Shown: piece by piece, positions 57,369 through 64,000 of the stretch
Numbering within the stretch: position 1 is the stretch's first letter
Layout of the letters: every line of letters begins with the position of its first letter
Origin: Oceanobacillus sp. FSL K6-2867
GTDB lineage: Bacteria > Bacillota > Bacilli > Bacillales > Amphibacillaceae
Assembly: GCF_037963145.1 (NCBI RefSeq)
Contig: NZ_CP150144.1
Coordinates: 124,001-188,000, forward strand
DNA length: 64,000 nt
Direction: 5' to 3'
Notes under the pieces: model-generated
Seen by the model: only the letters and a program-made list of their open reading frames with translations
What the model was told of the DNA's origin: nothing
The model's database searches: none
Program-made: the position numbers and the translations under genes

Positions 57369-58340
57369 TTATTTTACTTTCTTAAATTCTTCAATCAGTA
57401 ATGGGATAACCTCAAACAAGTCACCAACAATTCCATAGTCAGCAATATTGAAGATATTTGCTTCTGAATCTTTGTTAATTGCTACAATTACTTTGGAGTT
57501 AGACATCCCAGCTAAATGCTGAATAGCACCTGAGATTCCAACTGCTATATATAGGTCTGGTGTTACAACTTTTCCAGTCTGCCCGATTTGCAATGCATAG
57601 TCACAATACTCCGCATCACACGCTCCACGTGATGCACCAACCGCTCCTCCTAAAACGTCAGCAAGCTCATATAATGGCTTGAATCCATCTGCGCTTTTTA
57701 CACCCCGCCCACCAGCAATAATCACATTAGCCTCGGATAGATCAACTCCTTTAGATGCCTTACGAACTACATCTTTAACAATGGTTCGGATATCTCTAAT
57801 ATCAACACTTTTTGTTGCGATATCTCCTAAGCGTGATTCATCTTTTTCTAATGCCGCAATATTATTCGGACGAATCGTTACGAAAGTAATTCCATTTGTA
57901 ATGATTTTCTTTTCAAAAGCTTTTCCTGAATAAATTGGTCGAATGAATACAGGCTGATCGCTATCTTTTTCTATTCCGACAGCATCTGAAACAAGACCTG
58001 TCTCTAACTTGCTCGCAAGCTTCGGTGTTAAATCCTTTCCAATAGATGTATGACCCATAATAATACCGGATGGATTTTCTTCGTTTACAATAGCCATTAT
58101 CGCTTGCCCATAGCCTTCAGATGTATACGTTTTCAAATTCTCGTGGGAAACATTGATCACTCGGTCAGAACCATAATAAATTAATTCTTTTGCCAAATTT
58201 TCTAAATTGCCATCTCCAACAATTACACCAACGATTTCTGCATCAGGATTAATTTCCTTTGCTGCTGCAACCGCCTCTAATGATACATGACGTAATTCAC
58301 CGTCTCTCGTCTCACTTATTACTAAATATTTATCACTCAT
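57369..58340 (-). CDS. etfA: Electron transfer flavoprotein alpha subunit
   Basis: With EtfB it accepts electrons from acyl-CoA dehydrogenases. The C-terminal FAD-binding domain has VIIAGGRGVKSADGFKPLYELADVLGGAVGASRGACDA and QIGQTGKVVTPDLYIAVGISGAIQHLAGM. The length of 323 is normal. GGAG lies 7 bases before the ATG. It is the last gene of lcfA-fadR-fadB-etfB-etfA, with an 81-base gap from etfB. Confidence 0.96.
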   Translation of the reverse strand: MSDKYLVISETRDGELRHVSLEAVAAAKEINPDAEIVGVIVGDGNLENLAKELIYYGSDRVINVSHENLKTYTSEGYGQAIMAIVNEENPSGIIMGHTSIGKDLTPKLASKLETGLVSDAVGIEKDSDQPVFIRPIYSGKAFEKKIITNGITFVTIRPNNIAALEKDESRLGDIATKSVDIRDIRTIVKDVVRKASKGVDLSEANVIIAGGRGVKSADGFKPLYELADVLGGAVGASRGACDAEYCDYALQIGQTGKVVTPDLYIAVGISGAIQHLAGMSNSKVIVAINKDSEANIFNIADYGIVGDLFEVIPLLIEEFKKVK

Positions 58341-58421
58341 GTCATTGCTCCTTCCCCTTATAGATGTTCCTTAACCGGTCCCGGCCATTTTTTATCCGCT
58401 TTTGAATACGAAGTTAAGTTT

Positions 58422-59195
58422 TTACAACACTTTCTTTTCGTTTTTAAGTAATGATACCAATTCACTGACTTGATCTGATACTTCGCCTTCTAATACCCTT
58501 CCAGCTTCTTTTTCAGACGGCAGAAAGATATCGATTGTTTTCGTTTTTGGTTCCACGTCTTCATCATCTAAATCCAAGTCATCAATTTCAAGCTCTTCCA
58601 AAGGTTTTTTCTTTGCCTTCATAATCCCCGGAAGTGATGGATAGCGTGGCTCGTTAAGACCTTGCTGACAAGTGACTAATAAAGGCAAGCTTGTTTCAAT
58701 TACTTCTACATCTCCCTCTACATCTTTTTCTATCATAACCGTTTTATCTTTGATATCCAATTTAGTAATGGTCGTTACATAAGGAAGTCCAAGTAATTCC
58801 GCAAGTCGTGGTCCCACCTGGCCGCTTGCTTCATCAATTGCTACATTTCCAGCTAAGATCAGATCTGCTTCTTTATCTTCAAAATAAGCTTCTAAAATTT
58901 TTGCAGTTGTAAAAGAATCCCCTTCCTCCAGATCTTCTTCTGTATTAATCAGCACTGCCTTATCTGCTCCCATTGCTAAGGCTGTGCGCAACTGTTTTTC
59001 AGAGTCTTCATCCCCAACTGTCACAACAGTTACTTCTCCTCCATGTGCATCACGCTGCGTAATAGCCTCTTCAACGGCATATTCATCATATGGATTAATA
59101 ATGTATTCGGCCCCATCATCTTCAATAACTCCACCTGATACACTAATTTTTTCTTCAGTGTCGAAAGTTTTCTTTAAAAGCACATAAATATCCAT
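58422..59195 (-). CDS. etfB: Electron transfer flavoprotein beta subunit
   Basis: It forms the heterodimer with EtfA and holds AMP. NPYDEYAVEEAITQRDAHGGEVTVV, ALAMGADKAVLI, the substrate-recognition region SGQVGPRLAELLGLPYVT and NEPRYPSLPGIMKAKKKPLE are characteristic. The length of 257 is normal. AGGAGGA precedes the ATG. Confidence 0.96.
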   Translation of the reverse strand: MDIYVLLKKTFDTEEKISVSGGVIEDDGAEYIINPYDEYAVEEAITQRDAHGGEVTVVTVGDEDSEKQLRTALAMGADKAVLINTEEDLEEGDSFTTAKILEAYFEDKEADLILAGNVAIDEASGQVGPRLAELLGLPYVTTITKLDIKDKTVMIEKDVEGDVEVIETSLPLLVTCQQGLNEPRYPSLPGIMKAKKKPLEELEIDDLDLDDEDVEPKTKTIDIFLPSEKEAGRVLEGEVSDQVSELVSLLKNEKKVL

Positions 59196-59222
59196 CTAGC
59201 ATCCTCCTAATCAATTAAAATA

Positions 59223-60005
59223 TTATTTATCTTTAAAATTCGCTTGACGCTTTTCTAAAAATGCTTGAATGCCTTCTTTTGCATCCTCATTTCCAAACAC
59301 TTGTGAAAAGGCATTAGCTTCTTCTTCTTCACCTTTGGAAAACACTTCTGTTTTTGATACAGAAACAAGATGCATGATATGTTGAATAGCTGGTTTACTT
59401 TTGGCTGCTATTTTCTCTGCGAGTTTTGCAGCTTCGCTCATTAGAGCTTCTTCAGAAACAACACTGTTTGCAAGCCCCCATGCAGCTGCCTGTTCTCCGT
59501 TTATCGGTTCACCAGTAAGTATCATTTCATAAGCTTTCGACGCACCTACATACCTCGGCAATCGCTGTGTACCCCCAAAACCAGGTATGATCCCAAGATT
59601 TACTTCTGGTAAACCTAGTTTCGCATTTGCTGTGACGATACGGATATGGCAAGCCATTGCAAGTTCCAATCCTCCGCCTAATGCAGCACCATGAATAGCA
59701 GCAATAATCGGTATAGAGAACTGTTCCATCCGACTAAAGACATGCTGACCGTTTGTCGCAAGAGATGCATAATCTGCTGTGTTCTGTAAACCGGTAAATT
59801 CCTTGATATCTGCACCCGCGGAGAAGAATCTGCCTTCACCTTTTAGAACAACTGCTTTTACATTATTTTCTTGTTCAATTCGATCAAGCTGATTATTTAA
59901 GTCTTTTAGAAGTGTGCGTGATAATGCATTTGCAGGCGGGCTTTGAATCGTTAAATATGCTACGTTTCCTTTAACTTCATTCGCAATCATTGTCAAATTA
60001 ATCAT
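59223..60005 (-). CDS. fadB: Enoyl-CoA hydratase/isomerase
   Basis: It hydrates enoyl-CoA in fatty-acid β-oxidation. The crotonase fold has the oxyanion motif FFSAGADIKEFTGL and the catalytic region AAIHGAALGGGLELAMACHIR. GLPEVNLGIIPGFGGTQRLPRYVG follows, then the C-terminal EDAKEGIQAFLEKRQANF. ATG 60005 (260 residues) is only 2 bases from GGAGG, whereas TTG 59996 is 11 bases from it; the true start is one of these. The earlier frame start overlaps fadR. Confidence 0.93.
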   Translation of the reverse strand: MINLTMIANEVKGNVAYLTIQSPPANALSRTLLKDLNNQLDRIEQENNVKAVVLKGEGRFFSAGADIKEFTGLQNTADYASLATNGQHVFSRMEQFSIPIIAAIHGAALGGGLELAMACHIRIVTANAKLGLPEVNLGIIPGFGGTQRLPRYVGASKAYEMILTGEPINGEQAAAWGLANSVVSEEALMSEAAKLAEKIAAKSKPAIQHIMHLVSVSKTEVFSKGEEEEANAFSQVFGNEDAKEGIQAFLEKRQANFKDK

Positions 60006-60034
60006 ATCCTCCCTCAATGAACTTCTACAATTTT

Positions 60035-60619
60035 TCAATCTCTGGATAGCCCTTTCATTAGCAAATCATGAACAGCTGCTACTTGTTTATTTATATCATA
60101 TCTTTGCTCATTCATGACCCAATTCGTTACGATTTCATCTAAAGTACCAAATATCATTTGTCTTACTAAAGGAATCGTTAAATCATTGCGAAACAGCTGT
60201 TCTTCTATTCCTTCTTTAAGAATATTATCCAATACCGTTAAGTAACGCTTTAAAACATTATTGATTTTAATCCTTAGATCATAATTGGATTGCCTTAATT
60301 CCAGCTGGGTAACAATGGCTAAATGATAATCAGCTGAAAGCTGTTCAAAATGCATTTTTATCAATGTAAATAATTTATCATTTGCGTTCTGTTCTTGATT
60401 GGTTGACTGTTCAATCCGTTCAATAAATTCACCCATCTTCTCTTCAAAAACAGATACAAGGACATCTTCTTTATTTTTAAAATAAAGATAGATTGTGCCA
60501 TCTGCAACTCCGGCTGCCTTTGCAATTTTAGATACCTGTGAGCCATGATAGCCATTCTCAGCAATGACTTTTACTGCTGCTTCTATTATTTGGTTATATT
60601 TCGGTTTATTATTTTTCAT
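60035..60619 (-). CDS. fadR: TetR-family fatty acid degradation repressor FadR
   Basis: In B. subtilis FadR represses β-oxidation genes until long-chain acyl-CoA binds. The 194-residue protein has the TetR HTH ENGYHGSQVSKIAKAAGVADGTIYLYFKNKEDVL (residues 16-49) and a helical ligand domain. A matching FadR box lies 43 bases before its start. Position between lcfA and fadB agrees with B. subtilis. Confidence 0.93.
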   Translation of the reverse strand: MKNNKPKYNQIIEAAVKVIAENGYHGSQVSKIAKAAGVADGTIYLYFKNKEDVLVSVFEEKMGEFIERIEQSTNQEQNANDKLFTLIKMHFEQLSADYHLAIVTQLELRQSNYDLRIKINNVLKRYLTVLDNILKEGIEEQLFRNDLTIPLVRQMIFGTLDEIVTNWVMNEQRYDINKQVAAVHDLLMKGLSRD

Positions 60620-60661
60620 TTTTCATGCGCCTTCTCCTATGATGTTATTCACTTTATAAAC

Positions 60662-60679
60662 TGAGTGAATGGTCATTCA
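60662..60679. promoter_or_regulatory. FadR operator upstream of fadR
   Basis: TGAGTGAATGGTCATTCA agrees with the known FadR palindrome TGAATGANTANTCATTCA at all but two fixed positions. Confidence 0.8.
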
Positions 60680-60758
60680 TAATTTTATTCTAACTCCAAC
60701 AGATTATTCTGTCAACAATGACCTTGTCCATTATTAACTAAGAAAAAGAGCACATGGC

Positions 60759-62462
60759 TCAACTTGTTGTTACGGATTTTTCTGTCTGTTTGGCTGCCTC
60801 TTCGTCTATTAACTTCCTTCTTAATATCTTACCAACTGCAGTCTTAGGAAGTTCTTTACGGAATTCATATATCCTCGGAACTTTGTATGCTGCGAGATGT
60901 TTTCTGCAATATTCATTTAACGCTTCTTCGGTAATACTGTAGTCTTGTTTAAGGACAATATAGGCCTTGACCGTTTCTCCGCGATATGCATCTGGGATAC
61001 CAGCGACAACTGCTTCCTGAATGCCTTCATGTTCGTAAAGAACCTCTTCTACTTCACGCGGATAAATATTATATCCTCCTGCAATGATCATATCCTTTTT
61101 TCGGTCTACAATATAAAAGTAGCCTTCCTCATTCATATAACCTAAATCGCCCGTAAATAACCATCCATCTTTTAAAACATTATTCGTTTCTTCTTCGTTA
61201 TTCCAATACCCTTTCATGATTTGTGGACCTTTTACAGCAATCTCGCCCACTTCCCCAACTTCTGCTTCTTTATCAATCGAATCCATTTTAAAAATTTTAC
61301 AATCCGTGTCTGGCCAAGGTACACCAATACTGCCATTAACACGATTTTCCCAAACAAAATTAGCATGGGTTACTGGAGATGATTCTGTTAATCCATATCC
61401 TTCAACTAGTTTGCCGCCTGTTATCTTTTCGAATTGATCCTGTATCTCAATTGGTAATGGTGCTGATCCACTAATACATGCTTTAATTGATGAAAGATCA
61501 TATTTATACAAATCTGGATGGTTCAATAAAGCAACATAAATGGTTGGAGCACCTGGAAATAAGCTGGGCTTTTGCTTATCAATTGTCTTAAGCACGTCCA
61601 GCGCATTGAATTTGGGCATAAGAATTATTTTTGACCCTTGTTTAATCGAGAGATTCATGACGGTCGTCATACCATATACATGAAAGAACGGGAGTACGCC
61701 CATCACAATTTCACTGCCCTTTTCCGTTTTATACAACCAGTTTTCACACATTTCAACGTTCGAGGTCAGGTTAAAGTGAGTGAGCATAACACCTTTTGGA
61801 TGACCGGTCGTACCGCCTGTATATTGTAATAATGCCAGGTCCTCCATAGGATCTATTTTAGGCTCGGAATAATCTGTTGATGTTCTCTCCATTATTAATT
61901 GCCACACATGTGTATCTGCACTTTGTTCGACTCTAACAACCATATTATATTCCCGCTTTTGGATAAACGGATAAATCAAATTTTTTGGAAATGGCAAGTA
62001 ATCTTTAATTCCCGTAACAATCGTATGCTTTAATTCCGTATTACCTTTTACTTTTGTAACGCGTGGAAGTAAAATATCCAAACAAATAATTACCGAAGTG
62101 CCAGAATCATTTAACTGATATTCCAATTCTCGTTCTGTATAAAGTGGGTTTGTCTGTACAACTGTTCCACCAGCCATCAGAATACCATAATAGCTGATAA
62201 CCGCTTGTGGACAGTTCGGCAGCATGATGGCCACCTTATCCCCCTTTCTCACTCCAAGGGACTGTAAGTAGTTTGCCATTTGTTTGGATTTAATGAACAG
62301 CTCGTGGTAAGAAAGCTCCTTCCCCATGAAATAAAGCGCTTTCTTTTCTTTGTACATATCAGCGCTTTCTTCCAAATAAACATGCAAGGCTTTTTTCTCA
62401 TACTCCAGTGACGTAGGTATTTCGTTCGGGTAATGTTCATGCCATTTTCGGTTAGGTATCAT
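60759..62462 (-). CDS. lcfA: Long-chain fatty-acid-CoA ligase
   Basis: It activates fatty acids with ATP and CoA. The AMP-binding motif LLQYTGGTTGHPKGVMLTH, YGLTESSPVTH, GWLFTGDLGYMNEEGYF and GRKKDMIIAGGYNIYPREVE, and the acyl-transfer Lys in PKTAVGKILRRKL, are all present. The length of 567 is normal. AAGGGGAG precedes the ATG. It heads the lcfA-fadR-fadB-etfBA cluster. Unlike fadR it has no obvious FadR box directly upstream. Confidence 0.96.
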   Translation of the reverse strand: MIPNRKWHEHYPNEIPTSLEYEKKALHVYLEESADMYKEKKALYFMGKELSYHELFIKSKQMANYLQSLGVRKGDKVAIMLPNCPQAVISYYGILMAGGTVVQTNPLYTERELEYQLNDSGTSVIICLDILLPRVTKVKGNTELKHTIVTGIKDYLPFPKNLIYPFIQKREYNMVVRVEQSADTHVWQLIMERTSTDYSEPKIDPMEDLALLQYTGGTTGHPKGVMLTHFNLTSNVEMCENWLYKTEKGSEIVMGVLPFFHVYGMTTVMNLSIKQGSKIILMPKFNALDVLKTIDKQKPSLFPGAPTIYVALLNHPDLYKYDLSSIKACISGSAPLPIEIQDQFEKITGGKLVEGYGLTESSPVTHANFVWENRVNGSIGVPWPDTDCKIFKMDSIDKEAEVGEVGEIAVKGPQIMKGYWNNEEETNNVLKDGWLFTGDLGYMNEEGYFYIVDRKKDMIIAGGYNIYPREVEEVLYEHEGIQEAVVAGIPDAYRGETVKAYIVLKQDYSITEEALNEYCRKHLAAYKVPRIYEFRKELPKTAVGKILRRKLIDEEAAKQTEKSVTTS

Positions 62463-62591
62463 TTATTCACTCCCCTTTATACTATACTATAATCATTATA
62501 CCGATTAATTTCTATTTTTTTAAATCTTTTTAATTAACTTTTGATTTTTTATTATGTACAAAATAAAAGGAGAGTGACATATATAAAACAT

Positions 62592-62672
62592 TTAAATTAA
62601 GTAAAAAATACCTACTACAACAAAAATAATTGCTACTATAATTAAGACCTTAGCTAATCGATCTAAAACCAC
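62592..62672 (-). CDS. 26-residue single-span membrane microprotein
   Basis: GTG 62672 lies 7-8 bases after AGAGGAGAG. The product starts MVLDRLAKVLI and continues as one hydrophobic helix (residues 9-26), ending at TAA. It lies 18 bases after the yshE stop, suggesting cotranscription. No family recognised. The good ribosome site, charged start and uniform hydrophobicity argue for a real gene; the length is the main doubt. Confidence 0.55.
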   Translation of the reverse strand: MVLDRLAKVLIIVAIIFVVVGIFYLI

Positions 62673-62690
62673 TGTTTGTCTCTCCTCTCT

Positions 62691-63098
62691 TTATCGGATA
62701 CTTGCTCCGATTACAAATGCCAATCCAACAGATATGATCATGGAAATGAAGCCAACCGCTTTATTTCCATTCCGGATTTCTTCATCAACTTTCATAATTG
62801 GAGTAAGAAATTCGAACATGAGGTAACCCATTAATAATAAAACAAAGCCATATACACCCCATCCAACAGATTGCAGCAGAGAATCATTGTGTTCAATGGA
62901 ATAACGAAAAATTGTTGCAATCCCAAACAGCTTTCCTCCCGTTGCCATTGCAACAGCAAGGTTGCCTTTTTTTATTTCTTCCCAATTTTTATAGGATGTT
63001 ACAAGCTCAAATACTGCTAAAAAAACAAGTGTGCATAAGACAAATACACTGTAGCGAGCTGCTGTAACTACGATGATATGTTCCCAAAATCCTTCCAT
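62691..63098 (-). CDS. yshE: YshE, DUF350 membrane protein
   Basis: The 135-residue protein has four hydrophobic segments and the DUF350 pattern LAVAMATGGKLFGIATIFRYSIEHNDS, GVYGFVLLLMGYLMFEFL and RNGNKAVGFISMIISVGLAFVIGASI. The function is unknown. ATG 63098 is 11 bases after AGGAGG; TTG 63107 is too close to it. It lies between mutSB and lcfA as in B. subtilis. Confidence 0.87.
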   Translation of the reverse strand: MEGFWEHIIVVTAARYSVFVLCTLVFLAVFELVTSYKNWEEIKKGNLAVAMATGGKLFGIATIFRYSIEHNDSLLQSVGWGVYGFVLLLMGYLMFEFLTPIMKVDEEIRNGNKAVGFISMIISVGLAFVIGASIR

Positions 63099-63186
63099 AA
63101 CAGTCAACCCCTCCTATTTTATATAGTATATTCGTCTTCATTTCAATTCAGCCATTTCAACTGATTAGTGAATCAATTGAAAATAC

Positions 63187-63215
63187 AGTTAGGAAAGTCA
63201 GTTGCTTTCCTAACT
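63187..63215. terminator. Hairpin after mutS2
   Basis: AGTTAGGAAAG and its perfect complement (11 bp, 7-base loop) lie 26 bases past the mutS2 stop. The T-tract is weak. Confidence 0.6.
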
Positions 63216-63241
63216 TAAAGCAGTATGCATGAAACCGCTTA

Positions 63242-64000
63242 TTAAAATTCAAGAACGGTTACACCACTGCCGCCTTCACCACTTCCTCCAGGCTGTGCAT
63301 TCTTAATTTGTGGGTGTCGTTTTACAAATTCCTGTACTCCTTTTCTTAACGCACCAGTACCTTTACCATGAATAATATATGCCTTCGGATAGCCTGCCAA
63401 CAGAACATCATCAATATATTTCTCTAATTTTAGCAAAGCATCCTCATAGCGCTCACCACGCAAATCCAGCTCTGTACTAACATGGTAATTAGATCCTTTA
63501 ATAGTTGCTACTGGCTTTTCTATTGTTTGCTTTGGTGTTCCGAGAAATTGCAGTTCATGGCGTTTCACTTTAACCTTCATGATTCCTACCTGTACTAAAA
63601 ATTCATTCTCGCTTATCTTTTCTAATACTTCACCTTTTTGATTTACAGTTAATAATTTAATTTCATCACCGGGCTCAAGCTCTCTTTGCTCAGCATTCTT
63701 TTTATCAGAATGCTTCGTTTGTTTTTTCGCAAGATGCGGCTGGGCGTCTTCAAGCATTTTCTTAGCTTCAATCCACTCATGTTCTTTTAGTGATACATTG
63801 GTTTTCATTTGACGAATCTCGCCAACAATTCGCTCTGCTTCTTCTCGAGCTTTCGTTAGTGCCTTTTCTGCCTTCTCTTCAGCTTTTTTATATAATTCTT
63901 CTTTCTTTTGCTCTAATTGCTTCCATTCTTTTTCGATGTCTTCACGTAATTTCTCGCTTTCGAGTAAAACTTCATGTGCTTTTTCGTAATCCCGCTCTGC
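63242..64000 (-). CDS. mutSB: MutS2 / MutSB, C-terminal part (partial, N-terminus outside window)
   Basis: The frame is open to the window edge (252 residues plus stop). It begins in a long Glu/Lys-rich coiled coil ([20 protein letters not shown] onward). A KOW-like segment ([19 protein letters not shown]) follows, then a C-terminal Smr nuclease domain with [21 protein letters not shown] and [17 protein letters not shown], ending GSGVTVLEF. MutS2 acts on recombination intermediates and collided ribosomes in Firmicutes. Confidence 0.95.
   Translation of the reverse strand, partial: AERDYEKAHEVLLESEKLREDIEKEWKQLEQKKEELYKKAEEKAEKALTKAREEAERIVGEIRQMKTNVSLKEHEWIEAKKMLEDAQPHLAKKQTKHSDKKNAEQRELEPGDEIKLLTVNQKGEVLEKISENEFLVQVGIMKVKVKRHELQFLGTPKQTIEKPVATIKGSNYHVSTELDLRGERYEDALLKLEKYIDDVLLAGYPKAYIIHGKGTGALRKGVQEFVKRHPQIKNAQPGGSGEGGSGVTVLEF

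Overview
The window reads as AT-rich chromosomal core DNA of an endospore-forming member of the Bacillaceae. The gene order and proteins follow the Bacillus subtilis arc that runs from safA through spo0B, minCD, mreBCD, folC, valS, hem, lon, clpX, tig, gerM, racE, gerE, sdh, uvrC, trxA, etf and fad to mutSB. Protein divergence, many TTG starts and missing accessory genes suggest a relative such as Oceanobacillus or Virgibacillus rather than B. subtilis; that placement is inference. Almost everything is on the minus strand, so transcription runs from high to low coordinates. Plus-strand exceptions are two ATP-grasp ligases, two small membrane proteins, gerE and yslB.

Layout, low to high coordinate: (1) 1-4 kb, spore-coat/cortex genes (CoxA-like lipoprotein, nadE, safA) and pheA. 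(2) 4-9 kb, obg, spo0B, a ribosomal L27/Prp/L21 operon with an L21 leader, and the spoIVFA-spoIVFB pair behind a good SigE-type promoter. (3) 9-17 kb, the minCD/mreBCD shape and division cluster, radC, spoIIB and folC. (4) 16.8-18.5 kb, a tandem pair of RimK-like ATP-grasp ligases divergent from folC. (5) 18.6-24 kb, valS with a T-box leader, then ysxE and spoVID. (6) 24.4-31 kb, the complete hemAXCDBL operon with a PerR-like site. (7) 31-34 kb, a polar amino-acid ABC importer. (8) 34-41.6 kb, engB, lon, clpX, tig and ysoA. (9) 41.6-44.2 kb, an accessory stretch with a broken Cys/His-rich small gene, a Zur-controlled ZinT-type lipoprotein and two tRNA genes. (10) 44-50 kb, ysnB, rdgB, rph, gerM, racE, ysmB, gerE (with a SigK promoter) and ysmA. 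(11) 50.2-50.6 kb, a G+C-rich repeat cluster. (12) 50.7-64 kb, sdhCAB, yslB, uvrC, trxA, the fatty-acid oxidation set (lcfA, fadR, fadB, etfB, etfA) with a FadR box, a 26-residue membrane microprotein, yshE and the 3' part of mutS2.

The genes form coherent modules. Endospore formation is covered by Spo0B (phosphorelay), SpoIIB (engulfment), SpoIVFA/FB (pro-SigK processing), SafA/SpoVID/YsxE (coat), GerM and GerE. Cell shape is covered by MreBCD and MinCD, tetrapyrrole synthesis from glutamyl-tRNA to uroporphyrinogen III by the hem operon, protein quality control by Lon, ClpX and Tig, and fatty-acid oxidation feeding electrons through ETF. Compared with the B. subtilis order as I remember it, lonB, maf, comC, pheB, the ilv-leu cluster and lysC are absent from their usual places. 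The ABC importer and the ZinT gene occupy two of the altered intervals.

The points most worth a second look are the tandem ATP-grasp ligases, a related G+C-rich intergenic repeat at about 6.0 and 50.4 kb, the small Cys/His-rich gene broken near a T7 tract, and several well-formed regulatory sites. I see no prophage, intact insertion sequence, CRISPR array or obvious defence system.
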